Source of the DNA: Methanomethylovorans sp041447285
Lineage (GTDB): Archaea; Halobacteriota; Methanosarcinia; Methanosarcinales; Methanosarcinaceae
Length of the DNA: 64,000 bases
NCBI RefSeq assembly: GCF_041447285.1
Contig: NZ_JBGMEB010000017.1
Location: 1 to 64,000, forward strand
Direction of reading: 5' to 3'
This document shows, in pieces, positions 42,396 to 51,333 of this stretch (position 1 is its first letter; each line of letters begins with the position of its first letter). Under the pieces are notes generated by a model that made no database searches, was not told the origin of the DNA, and saw only the letters and a program-made list of their open reading frames with translations. The position numbers were made by a program, and so were the translations under genes.

Positions 42396-42416
42396 GAGCG
42401 AAATAATTATTCGCTC
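42396..42416 (-). terminator. Hairpin terminator of surface gene C
   Basis: GAGCGAA at 42396-42402 and TTCGCTC at 42410-42416 form a 7-bp stem with a 7-base loop, 15 bases past the stop of gene C; the minus strand continues into a T-rich run. The stem is the same as the one behind gene A, apart from one outer pair. Confidence 0.65.
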
Positions 42417-42431
42417 ACATTAACTGCAATC

Positions 42432-45400
42432 TTAGCTTGTTATAGTTAGCTTCGGCCTCTGTGCAACATTTGAATGCTCTGAGCTGTAGAATGCAATGTA
42501 ATTACCGCTCTCGGTCTTTGCCTTTAGGAAGAATCCAGTGTTCTTATTTTTGCCACTTACATATTCCTGCACCAGCTGTGTGACATCAAATTCATAATAT
42601 TTGTTTCCAGGTACCGTGCTGGCACGGAATGTAAGGGATGCATAGGGGTTACTTCCCTGAGCAACGCCGTTCTTATCGTACCAGTTTCCTCCGGCTGTGC
42701 TCCAGGAAGCAGTGGAAGTTCTGGAATTCCAGCTCACATACTTTGGATCCCACTCTGCCGGCCTGTAGATCTCTACTACCGTGTCAGAGGTACGAGTCGT
42801 AGCTGAAGGATAGTACCAATACAGTGAAAGGGTTGCTTTGGTTATTGTATCAGTTGTCTTGTAACTGCTAAGATCAAACATCATAATATCCCTGCAAGCG
42901 CTTGTACTCTTTCCGATATCAAGATAGGTGGAATCGGAAAGAACGGTGCTCGATAAGGATTCACGCAACCTGTTGTCGGAGGTAGCTGAATATTCAACAG
43001 TAACAATTGGCTTTGTGACAACCACTTTAACTGTGTCTGTGGATTTCTGACCGCTGGTATCCGTAACAGTCAAAGTGACTGTGTAAGTTCCTGCAGTAGT
43101 ATATGTCTTTGTGGCAGTCTTGCCTGTTGCTTCAGATGTAATACCATTTGATGCATCAAAGTCCCATGAATATGAGGCTATTCCCTTGTCATCAGTAGAG
43201 GCACTACCATTGAAACTTACGCTAGAACCTGTGGTCGCAGTCTTATCAGCACCTGCATTTGCAACTGGTGAAGCGTCTACTGAAGAAGCTGTAGTTACTG
43301 TCAATTTCGGCCTCTGTGCAGCGTTTGAATACTCTGAGCTGTAGAATGCAATGTAATTACCACTCTCAGTCTTTGCCTTGAGGAAGAACCCAGTGTTCTT
43401 GTACTTGCCACTTACATATTCCTGCACAAGTTGTGTGACATCAAAGTCATAGTACTTGTTTCCAGGTACCGTGCTGGCACGGAATGTAAGTGTTGCATAT
43501 GGTGTGCTTCCCTGTGAAACGCCGTTCTTATCGTACCAGTTTCCTCCTGCAGTAGTCCAGGCAGCGGTAGAAGTTCTGGCAGTCCAGCTTACATACTTTG
43601 GATCCCATTCGACAGGCCTGTATATTTCAACTACAGTATCAGAAGTACGTGTCTTACTTGCAGGGTAATACCAGTAGAGTGAAAGTGTTGCCTTTGAGAT
43701 TATGTCTGTTGTGTTATACTCACTAAGATTGAACCACATGAGGTTTCTGGAAGCGCTTGTACTCTTCCCGAGGTCTATGTAGGTAGAATCTGAATAGACA
43801 CCTGCAGGAGTGTCTTCACGTATTCTGTTGTCATATGTATCCATATTAAATCCGGTATTTACGACTGGTAAAGCACTGACAACAACATTCACTGTATCTG
43901 TGGATTTCTGACCGCTGGTATCCGTAACAGTCAAAGTGACTGTGTAAGTTCCTGCAGTAGTATATGTCTTTGTGGCAGTCTTGCCTGTTGCTTCAGATGT
44001 AATACCATTTGATGCATCAAAGTCCCATGAATATGAGGCTATCCCCTTGTCATCAGTAGAGGCACTACCATTGAAACTTACGCTAGAACCTGTGTTTGCA
44101 GTCTTATCAGCGCCTGCATTTGCAACTGGTAAAGCGTCTACCGAAGAAGCTGTAGTTACTGTCAATTTCGGCCTCTGTGCAGCGTTTGAATACTCTGAGC
44201 TGTAGAATGCTATGTAATTACCACTCTCTGTCTTTGCCTTGAGGAAGAATCCAGTGTTCTTGTACTTACCACTTACATATTCCTGTACAAGTTGTGTAAC
44301 ATCAAAGTCATAGTACTTGTTTCCAGGCACTGTGCTTGCAGGGAAAGTGAGAGATGCATATGGTGTGCTTCCCTGAGCAACGCTGTTCTTGTCATACCAG
44401 TTTCCTCCTGCAGTAGTCCAAGCAGCAGTGGAAGTTCTGGAAGTCCAGGTTACATACTTTGGGTCCCATTCGACTGGCCTGTATATTTCAACTACTGTGT
44501 CAGAAGTACGTGTCTTACTTGAAGGATAGTACCAGTATAGTGAAAGTGTTGCCTTTGAGATTGTATCAGTTGTGTTGTATTCACCAAGGTCAAACCACAT
44601 GAGATCTCTACAAGTGCTTGTACTCTTTCCGATGTCAAGATAGGTAATGTCTGAATAGACACCTTCAGGACTGTCTTCACGGAGTCTGTTATCGTAGAAA
44701 GTCAAGGAGTCATCTATCTGGTTTGAAATTGCATTATTGACAATTACTTTTAATGTATCTGTGGATTTCTGACCGCTGGTATCCGTAACAGTCAAAGTGA
44801 CTGTGTAAGTACCTGCAGTTGTATATGTTTTTGTAGCTGTCTTACCGGTAGTTTCAGATGAAATGCCGTTTGATTCATCAAAGTCCCATGAATATGAGGC
44901 TATACCTTTGTCATCTGTAGAAGCACTTCCATCGAAATTGACAGCAGAACCTATGGTTACGTTCTGATCTTCACCAGCATTTGCAATTGGCTCGTTGTCT
45001 GTTGTTGAAGCTGAGGAACCGCTCTTTGATGCCTGGATAGTGTTACCATACCTACCAATGTTGACCTTGCCACCGTTGGGTGAAGGTTCAGTACTGTAGG
45101 ATGAACTAGAATATCCTGCATCTATCAATGAGCTGGATGTTGAATCTGTTACCCATTTACCACTTGAATAGTGTCCTGCTTTACTCTTAAGGTGGTAGTC
45201 ACGAGATCCAGCATTTGAATTAGTTGAATCAACGCACAGTGGATCAACATTCAGGTTGTTGCTCATTGTAAAGCCACTACCATATGTTTGTCCATTCTTG
45301 TTGTTGTAAATGTTGTTGTTCTGGACTACAAACTTAGAGTAAGTAGGATTTGTATTCCATATTCCTACACCTGATCCGGTGATAGATGAAACTCCATCAC

Positions 45401-46676
45401 TGTTCATGATTATATTGTTCCTGACGTAAGTTGTGAATTGGGTTTGTTGCTGACGCCTTCCAGATCTCAGGAAATACTTTACAGCAGCATGCCCACCATC
45501 ATCAAACACGTTGTTCTCGATTATGGTATTATGGAAATCTCCTAAGACAATAGCAGCGTTACTGAAACCAGTATTACTTGAATATTGACCGACGTTTGTA
45601 AATGTGTTGTGGTGGATATACACATCACGAGCATGGATTACATTGTCCTGATAGTTTGCGGACATCCAGATACCTGCACCATTAGTGGTATGAATTTTAT
45701 TGTTATAGATCTCAATGTCATCAAATACATGGCTTGAAGTTGAAGAAGTACCTATCTGAATTGCAGGACCAGTGGAGTCACCGTAAATGGCAGAGTAGAT
45801 CAGATTGTCATGAATCGTAGAATCTGTACAGCCATCTGAATATCTGCATGCGCTGTTTGTTCTTGTCATGATAGTGTTGTAAGCATGTTCGACATTGCTG
45901 CATCCCATGGCATAGAGTGCATCATGACCTAGTTTGTATACATCATTATAAATGAATTTTATATTACTCCCACTCTTGATTTTCAGTCCGTCGCCACATC
46001 CCCATTCAAGGCGCATGTTTGAAACTTCTATGTTATTAGCACCATCAAAATATATCAGGTTGTAATATCCAGCACCGAGAGGAACTCCCTGATTCGCACT
46101 GTTTCCATCTATTATGAAACCAGTGATAGTGATACCATCATCAGTTCCAATATTTGCGATCATAGGTACATCAGCTGACCATCCAGCTTTTGGAACTAAT
46201 TTGATCTCAGCTGAGGAGTCACCTGTGAGCACTGTATTTGCACCTATGTATAAAGTGCTGTCAATCCAGTATGTGTTTGGACCGCGTAAATATACAGTAC
46301 CGCCACCACGTCCATCTATATATGCTAAAGCCTGATTTAATTGGACATGATCATTTGTTCCGTCACAGTTGTAATTCCCGGTTCCGTCTGTATCAACATA
46401 AACAACCGGTGTTTTTAAGGCTGCAGAACTTGCTGTATTATCAAACGTGTGATTCGTTTGATCTTCAATATCAGTAATGTTCAAGTCGGAGTTTTCTGTA
46501 TCATTTTCATAAAAGTAATCTACAGTTTGAGTATAGTTTTGTGTAGCATTCAAATTGTAGAATATAGGATCATCCAGATCAATGGATGAAATGGAAAAAT
46601 TCTCACTACATTCTGCAAATGGGATTATTGTTAAGAAAACAATAATCGACAAGCTAATTACGTTTTTCGTTCTCAT
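42432..46676 (-). CDS. Surface protein C: beta-helix with three PKD plus disaggregatase-repeat units
   Basis: 1414 residues, secreted. A single signal peptide (about 1-23), a spacer rich in Asn/Asp/Thr (about 24-85), a beta-helix (about 88-545) of the same family as in A and B but clearly diverged, then PKD (561-647), DNRLR repeat (659-842), PKD (849-933), DNRLR repeat (946-1126), PKD (1136-1221) and DNRLR repeat (1229-end). The last three units repeat at exactly 861 bases. The DNRLR domain is the disaggregatase-related repeat, also likened to CBM96 carbohydrate-binding modules. GGTGA lies before the ATG. The likely target is the cell-surface polysaccharide, as matrix lyase, binder or structural protein. 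Confidence 0.88.
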   Translation of the reverse strand: MRTKNVISLSIIVFLTIIPFAECSENFSISSIDLDDPIFYNLNATQNYTQTVDYFYENDTENSDLNITDIEDQTNHTFDNTASSAALKTPVVYVDTDGTGNYNCDGTNDHVQLNQALAYIDGRGGGTVYLRGPNTYWIDSTLYIGANTVLTGDSSAEIKLVPKAGWSADVPMIANIGTDDGITITGFIIDGNSANQGVPLGAGYYNLIYFDGANNIEVSNMRLEWGCGDGLKIKSGSNIKFIYNDVYKLGHDALYAMGCSNVEHAYNTIMTRTNSACRYSDGCTDSTIHDNLIYSAIYGDSTGPAIQIGTSSTSSHVFDDIEIYNNKIHTTNGAGIWMSANYQDNVIHARDVYIHHNTFTNVGQYSSNTGFSNAAIVLGDFHNTIIENNVFDDGGHAAVKYFLRSGRRQQQTQFTTYVRNNIIMNSDGVSSITGSGVGIWNTNPTYSKFVVQNNNIYNNKNGQTYGSGFTMSNNLNVDPLCVDSTNSNAGSRDYHLKSKAGHYSSGKWVTDSTSSSLIDAGYSSSSYSTEPSPNGGKVNIGRYGNTIQASKSGSSASTTDNEPIANAGEDQNVTIGSAVNFDGSASTDDKGIASYSWDFDESNGISSETTGKTATKTYTTAGTYTVTLTVTDTSGQKSTDTLKVIVNNAISNQIDDSLTFYDNRLREDSPEGVYSDITYLDIGKSTSTCRDLMWFDLGEYNTTDTISKATLSLYWYYPSSKTRTSDTVVEIYRPVEWDPKYVTWTSRTSTAAWTTAGGNWYDKNSVAQGSTPYASLTFPASTVPGNKYYDFDVTQLVQEYVSGKYKNTGFFLKAKTESGNYIAFYSSEYSNAAQRPKLTVTTASSVDALPVANAGADKTANTGSSVSFNGSASTDDKGIASYSWDFDASNGITSEATGKTATKTYTTAGTYTVTLTVTDTSGQKSTDTVNVVVSALPVVNTGFNMDTYDNRIREDTPAGVYSDSTYIDLGKSTSASRNLMWFNLSEYNTTDIISKATLSLYWYYPASKTRTSDTVVEIYRPVEWDPKYVSWTARTSTAAWTTAGGNWYDKNGVSQGSTPYATLTFRASTVPGNKYYDFDVTQLVQEYVSGKYKNTGFFLKAKTESGNYIAFYSSEYSNAAQRPKLTVTTASSVDASPVANAGADKTATTGSSVSFNGSASTDDKGIASYSWDFDASNGITSEATGKTATKTYTTAGTYTVTLTVTDTSGQKSTDTVKVVVTKPIVTVEYSATSDNRLRESLSSTVLSDSTYLDIGKSTSACRDIMMFDLSSYKTTDTITKATLSLYWYYPSATTRTSDTVVEIYRPAEWDPKYVSWNSRTSTASWSTAGGNWYDKNGVAQGSNPYASLTFRASTVPGNKYYEFDVTQLVQEYVSGKNKNTGFFLKAKTESGNYIAFYSSEHSNVAQRPKLTITS
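43036..45000 (-). repeat. Tandem 861-base PKD/DNRLR repeat units within surface gene C
   Basis: The same run, TCTGTGGATTTCTGACCGCT, starts at 43036, 43897 and 44758, exactly 861 bases (287 codons) apart. The first two copies stay aligned with no gap through the PKD domain and into the DNRLR domain (for example GCAACTGG at 43261 and 44122). The equal spacing and high similarity point to recent in-frame duplication or gene conversion. Confidence 0.9.
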
Positions 46677-47080
46677 GGCTTTTCACCGTATTACTCAAAA
46701 ATTATCTGGCCATTAATATATATGATATGAGCACAATAAAATGTACACTTTAGTACATCAAAGATTTATATAATTCTCCCTACTCGCAAATTCTGCAAGG
46801 TGTAGTTAGAAAGTATAAGAAAAAGCATATGAAAACAAAAGCTTTAGGCATGATCATAAGCCTATAAACAACTCAGCTAAAGTAAAAATAAGTATCAATA
46901 GCTTAAGAATTATGTAAAATAATATTTAAGTGGCAGATCAGGTTTACCATATCATTTTCTGTTCAAAATAACGTCCATTCTGTAATATATAACAATGATC
47001 ATGTCACTTCTTAAGATATTTAATGACAAATCGACGTTAAGCCCGACTTTCTTATTTCGTACAAGATGTTGGTATATTTC
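46677..47080 (-). promoter_or_regulatory. Promoter region of surface gene C with a palindromic site
   Basis: 404 AT-rich bases. ATTAATATATATGATATG at about 46712-46729 is a TATA candidate for the minus-strand gene. The palindrome ATGTACACTTTAGTACAT (46741-46758; arms ATGTAC/GTACAT) lies just upstream of it, where an archaeal regulator would bind. A second dyad, TAGGC at 46845-46849 with GCCTA at 46860-46864 around ATGATCAT, lies further up. The rest shows no frame. Confidence 0.45.
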
Positions 47081-47779
47081 TTATTTTATGCCATAGAAAC
47101 CAGCCTGCATGTACGAACACCAGAACAATTCCACGTTCTTAAAACCAGTTTCTTTCAGCAATTTAAGATGATCTTCTATAGTAATAGGGAAATACTCTAC
47201 GCCAAACCTGGCTAAATGTTTGTCTACTTCTTCCTGGCTTTTACCCATAGATAACTGGAAATTCGCCCAGTATTGCTTACCTATCAGGATACCCTTTTTG
47301 GTAAGGGGCCTGATGTTCTCAAAGGTAATATAGATCCCATCATCATCTAAAATATCATAGCATACTTTGGTTGCTTTTATTCGATCTTCAGAACAAAGGT
47401 AATGATGGCACTGAATAGCGGTAATTACGTCAGCCTTTTCTTTTAGCATACATGAAAGTTTCTGTGTAGGGCAAGGTTTCAGAAATTCTACTCTTTCTGG
47501 CATGAAAACAGATAGTTTTTCCAAAGCTTGCTGCAACATGCTCTCGGATGGATCCAGTAGTATAAATTTAGTGTCGGGGAATTCTAAAATAGCTTTTTTA
47601 ACCAAAGAGCCGGTTCCACAACCGGTGTCAAGCCAGACCTTTGGTCTAAATGGTAATGATTTGATCAGGTTGATGGTTTCCTGATGAAAAGATGAGTAAT
47701 AAGGAATTGTGTTAGATACTTGAACATCGTAATCTTCAGGCAGATGAGGGGTAGTGTTTTGATCCGATTTAGGTGTCAT
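47081..47779 (-). CDS. Class I SAM-dependent methyltransferase
   Basis: 232 residues. Motif I is VWLDTGCGTGSLVKKA near residue 43, followed by FILLDPSESMLQQA and the DVITAIQCHHYL post-motif; this is the Methyltransf_12/25 layout. The C-terminal half (GILIGKQYWANFQLSMGKSQEEVDKHLARFG) resembles proteins annotated as methyltransferases of unknown substrate in methanogens. It is a single gene with no clear ribosome binding site. No neighbour reveals the acceptor. Confidence 0.82.
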   Translation of the reverse strand: MTPKSDQNTTPHLPEDYDVQVSNTIPYYSSFHQETINLIKSLPFRPKVWLDTGCGTGSLVKKAILEFPDTKFILLDPSESMLQQALEKLSVFMPERVEFLKPCPTQKLSCMLKEKADVITAIQCHHYLCSEDRIKATKVCYDILDDDGIYITFENIRPLTKKGILIGKQYWANFQLSMGKSQEEVDKHLARFGVEYFPITIEDHLKLLKETGFKNVELFWCSYMQAGFYGIK

Positions 47780-47928
47780 GATGAGAATTTTATTTCTTCT
47801 TACTTTACGCTTTTGTTTTTCCTTAGTTGCTAATACAAAAAAATGAGCGACTAATTTCTTTCATATAATAAGCATATAATAAGCGCAATTACTATTTCTC
47901 ATTGGACGATATACAGAGGAGGAATTCA

Positions 47929-49134
47929 ATGTTATACAGGAAAATGCCAAAGAATGGAGATGAGCTTTCAATACTTGGTTTTGGTGCCATGCGTCTCCCT
48001 ACCATGTCAGATGGCAGCATAGATGAAGAAAAAGCGACTCAGATGGTTCGCTATGCTATAGATAACGGTGTCAATTATGTGGATACTGCCTGGCCTTATC
48101 ATATGGGGCAAAGTGAGCCTTTTCTTGCCCGTGCGCTTGCAGACGGGTATAGGGAAAAAGTAAAACTTGCTACAAAAATGCCTCAGTGGATGGTCAAAAG
48201 TCAAGCGGACATGGACAATTTCCTTAATGCTCAGCTTCAGAAACTCAATACCTATCACATTGATTATTATCTTGTCCACAGCCTCGTGGGTAGTAGTTGG
48301 AAGACTATTCGGGCCTTAGGTGTTGCTGAATTCCTCGACAGGGCCAAAGCCGATGGTCGCATCATTAATGCAGGTTTTTCTTACCATGGTTCCGGTGAAG
48401 ATTTCAAGGATGTTGTGGATGGTTATGATTGGGATTTCTGTCAGATTCAGTACAATTTCCTGGACCAGAATATCCAGGCAGGTACAAAAGGACTTGAGTA
48501 TGCTGCTTCCCGTGGCGTTGGAATTGTGATCATGGAACCGCTAAGGGGTGGTAATCTTGCAGATCCGGTTCCTTCTGATGTCATAAATATCTGGAACGAG
48601 GCTGAAATCAAGCGAAGTCCTGTAGAGTGGGCATTGCGGTGGGTCTGGAACCATCCGGAAGTCATTGTAGTTCTTTCAGGTATGAGTGAATCCTATCATG
48701 TTGAAGAGAACCTGAAGGTTGCAGAGGAAGGTTTTGCCAATTCTCTTACCTATGAGGAATTTAATCTTATAGAAAGGGCTGCAGACAAGTACAGAGAGCT
48801 GATGAAGATCAACTGTACAGGATGCAGGTACTGTATGCCCTGTCCTCAAGCTGTGGATATTCCTGCTTGCTTTGAGACATATAATAATCTTTTCATGTTC
48901 GGTGGAAAGGATAGGCTGATGATGATGTATGCTGCAAAGCTTGGAGGCATTTTAAGAGGAGCTGAAAGGAACTTTGCATCTCAATGTGTGCAGTGTGGTC
49001 AATGCTTGGATGCGTGTCCTCAAAGCTTGCCTATACCTAACCTGCTTGAAAAGGTTTCAGAGGAGTTTGAAGGACCGGGTTTGGAAGAGAGGATGGAATT
49101 TGCAAAACAGTTGTTTGCAAATAATAATTTTTAA
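47929..49134 (+). CDS. Aldo/keto reductase with C-terminal 4Fe-4S ferredoxin domain
   Basis: 401 residues. The TIM-barrel aldo/keto reductase domain (about 1-290) opens with LSILGFGAMRLP and keeps the catalytic set Asp (NYVDTAWPYH), Tyr and Lys (KLATKMP) and His (YYLVHSL). A ferredoxin-type tail carries CTGCRYCMPCP and CVQCGQCLDACP, enough for two clusters. Such fusions are frequent in anaerobes and likely pass electrons between ferredoxin and NAD(P)-type or carbonyl substrates. GAGGAGGA lies just upstream of ATG at 47929; the TTG at 47902 is rejected. Confidence 0.92.
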   Translation: MLYRKMPKNGDELSILGFGAMRLPTMSDGSIDEEKATQMVRYAIDNGVNYVDTAWPYHMGQSEPFLARALADGYREKVKLATKMPQWMVKSQADMDNFLNAQLQKLNTYHIDYYLVHSLVGSSWKTIRALGVAEFLDRAKADGRIINAGFSYHGSGEDFKDVVDGYDWDFCQIQYNFLDQNIQAGTKGLEYAASRGVGIVIMEPLRGGNLADPVPSDVINIWNEAEIKRSPVEWALRWVWNHPEVIVVLSGMSESYHVEENLKVAEEGFANSLTYEEFNLIERAADKYRELMKINCTGCRYCMPCPQAVDIPACFETYNNLFMFGGKDRLMMMYAAKLGGILRGAERNFASQCVQCGQCLDACPQSLPIPNLLEKVSEEFEGPGLEERMEFAKQLFANNNF

Positions 49135-49387
49135 ATAAGACAATGCTTGAGGGAATCTAATCCCTAAGGCAGGTTTTGTGAAGTGGCGAGAATAGAAAAT
49201 AGATGATAATCTAGGGTGAAGGAAATCAAATGGCAAAGCAAATATATGGCCATTGCAAATTCTGATTGCAACTTTATAGTTTATCTTTGATGATTACGTT
49301 TGAGTATCATTCACATGCTTAAAGGTTTCATGTCTTCGTTTATTAATAATATACACCATATACAAATTGGAAGAGAGGAAAAAACTT

Positions 49388-50041
49388 ATGAGTGGCAAGA
49401 TAGAATTCACCCGAAATTATTCTGACCAGAGTACTAATCAGGGATTCCAATTCGAGTTTTACTGTGACCGCTGTGGTACTGGTTACAGGACACGTTTTAA
49501 AGCATCAGCTATCGGTAAGGTCACAGGCGCATTAGATGCTGCCAGTGGTATGTTTGGTGGTATTTTCGGACGTGCTGCTGACCTTAGTGAAAGAGCAAGG
49601 TCAGCAGGATGGGAAAAGGCTCATGATGACGCATTTCTGGAAGCGATGAATGAGCTGAAACCTGACTTTATCCAGTGTCCCCGCTGTTCGTCCTGGGTGT
49701 GCAGGAAGAGCTGCTGGAATAATTCAAAAGGGCTTTGCAAGGATTGCGCTCCTGACATGGCAGTTGAGATGGCTGCTGCACAGGCAAGCCGCACGGTGCA
49801 GGAGGTCTGGTCACACTCAAAGATGGCTGAAGAAGACAGGGAGATGCTGAAAGAGGAAAGCTGGAGGAAAGGTGTACGTGCCTCATGTCCTGAGTGTAAT
49901 GCTCCTCTGCCTGATAACAAGGTCAAGTTCTGTCCTGAATGCGGTGCAAAGCTCCAGAAGGATATATTCTGCACGGGATGTGGTGCAAAACTGGATCCCG
50001 GTGTGAAGTTCTGTGGTGAGTGCGGTACAAGAGCACAGTAA
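49388..50041 (+). CDS. Zinc-ribbon protein
   Basis: About 217 residues. An N-terminal domain has CDRCGTGYRTRF, a glycine-rich hydrophobic middle (GALDAASGMFGGIFG), a second CxxC group (CPRCSSWVCRKSCW...GLCKDC) and two C-terminal zinc ribbons (CPECNAPL...CPECGAKL and CTGCGAKL...CGECG). The multi-ribbon tail suggests a nucleic acid or protein-binding adaptor. ATG at 49388 has GAGAGGA upstream. Similar proteins occur in bacteria and archaea next to SPFH or virion-core-like genes; here it stands alone. Confidence 0.82.
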   Translation: MSGKIEFTRNYSDQSTNQGFQFEFYCDRCGTGYRTRFKASAIGKVTGALDAASGMFGGIFGRAADLSERARSAGWEKAHDDAFLEAMNELKPDFIQCPRCSSWVCRKSCWNNSKGLCKDCAPDMAVEMAAAQASRTVQEVWSHSKMAEEDREMLKEESWRKGVRASCPECNAPLPDNKVKFCPECGAKLQKDIFCTGCGAKLDPGVKFCGECGTRAQ

Positions 50042-50160
50042 GCAGATAATGGAAAACTGAGTTATCCTCTTTTTCCAGCTATTTTTTGCTTTTCCATATT
50101 GTGTTTAGTTTTCACTACGCATAAATTATTAGTTTCAGTTATGGAATAGATAAATGGAAT

Positions 50161-50574
50161 ATGACCAATTACATGATCGTAGAAAAATTACCCTCGGTCG
50201 AGGAGTACATAGATCTCAGGGAATCGGCAGGCTGGTCCTATCCCAACAAGGCAGCTATAGAAAAGAGCCTGAACAACTCCAGCTACTGTGTTTGCGCTAT
50301 TAAGGACGGCACTGCCATAGGTATCTCGCGTGTGGTGGGAGATGACAGTTTCATTTATTTGATTGTTGATGTCATTGTCCTGCCTGAATACCAGAATAAG
50401 AGAATCGGCACTGCACTTATGGAAAAGATAATGGAGTACCTGAAAGAGAATGTACAGGAATATTCATCCATCACCCTGATGGCTGCAAAAGGAAAAGAGA
50501 CTTTCTATGAGAAGTTCGGGTTTTTCAAGAGGCCATCAGGAGAGTATGGGCATGGGATGATGGTTGAGCTTTAG
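50161..50574 (+). CDS. GNAT-family N-acetyltransferase
   Basis: 137 residues, a minimal GNAT domain. VLPEYQNKRIGTALMEKIMEYL is the acetyl-CoA loop and helix, SSITLMAAKGKETFYEKFGF the final strand and helix. The AANKAAIEKSLNNS-like start (YPNKAAIEKSLNNSSY) is seen in small aminoglycoside/polyamine-type GNATs, but the substrate is not known. There is no ribosome binding site; an AT-rich stretch about 25-35 bases upstream fits a leaderless mRNA. The 3' end overlaps the end of the convergent QueG-like gene by 4 bases. Confidence 0.85.
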   Translation: MTNYMIVEKLPSVEEYIDLRESAGWSYPNKAAIEKSLNNSSYCVCAIKDGTAIGISRVVGDDSFIYLIVDVIVLPEYQNKRIGTALMEKIMEYLKENVQEYSSITLMAAKGKETFYEKFGFFKRPSGEYGHGMMVEL

Positions 50575-51317
50575 TCTCGAACTTTGCTATGTAAAATTCT
50601 ATTATCCTTTTTCCTCCCATGAGGACAGACATACACACATAAACCACATACAGCTATCTGTCCTTTCTTCTCCATCTCTTTGAAATAGTCTTCACATTTC
50701 TTGGCATCATATCGCATTTCTCGACTTTCATCTTCAGCAAAATTCCTTCCTGTAAAAGCCTGAACAGGACATATTTTCACGCATTCGTTACATGTTCCAC
50801 ACCTGCTTTCCATTTTGCTTCCGGTAGGTTGAAGAGGTGCATCTGTCAGTATCGTTGTCCATCTAACCCTTGGTCCGTTATCTGGTGTTATCAAGAGGCA
50901 GCTTTTCCCTATCCAGCCCAGTCCGGCCAGATGAGCTCCCAGCTTGTGGGAGAACTGAGCACATATCCTTTCATCATCAATCCTTTTTGATGAAGGAAGA
51001 GGCAGTACTCCGTAACCCCTTTCCTGAATATGACTGCTTAGGATTGAAGCTATCATATCCAATCTTGAGTTGATAACATCGTATGCATGATGTTTGTAAT
51101 TTAATAACGCAGCCTTCTCATTCCTATGCGGGAGTTTGTCAACGATAGGGCCGATCAATTTTATTCCAAGTGAAATCGCATATGGATATGCAGATAGATC
51201 ATCACCACCCTGCTCTACTATAAACTCTCTTGCTTTTGACAGATCTGATACTCCAAAATACTGAACGCCATTATCCAATGCCATTTTGTTCAATTCGTTC
51301 TGAAGACTCACAAACAT
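50571..51317 (-). CDS. QueG-like protein with two 4Fe-4S clusters
   Basis: 248 residues. The N-terminal part resembles the cobalamin-binding core of epoxyqueuosine reductase and reductive dehalogenases (SHKLGAHLAGLGWIGKSCLLI), followed by a ferredoxin region with CGTCNECVKICP and CGLCVYVCP. Archaea make archaeosine rather than queuosine, so queuosine synthesis is an unlikely role; reductive chemistry with a corrinoid is a more open possibility in a methanogen rich in corrinoids. The ORF start is ATG 51317 with a close GAGGA; a GTG two codons on has better spacing. It follows the broken VOC gene by about 17 bases. Confidence 0.82.
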   Translation of the reverse strand: MFVSLQNELNKMALDNGVQYFGVSDLSKAREFIVEQGGDDLSAYPYAISLGIKLIGPIVDKLPHRNEKAALLNYKHHAYDVINSRLDMIASILSSHIQERGYGVLPLPSSKRIDDERICAQFSHKLGAHLAGLGWIGKSCLLITPDNGPRVRWTTILTDAPLQPTGSKMESRCGTCNECVKICPVQAFTGRNFAEDESREMRYDAKKCEDYFKEMEKKGQIAVCGLCVYVCPHGRKKDNRILHSKVRD

Positions 51318-51333
51318 TCCTCTGGTTATATTG

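Noticed and set aside
43036..45000. CRISPR-like interpretation of the regularly spaced repeats
   Set aside because: The repeats are 861 bases apart and encode in-frame PKD and DNRLR domains, not short repeat-spacer units.
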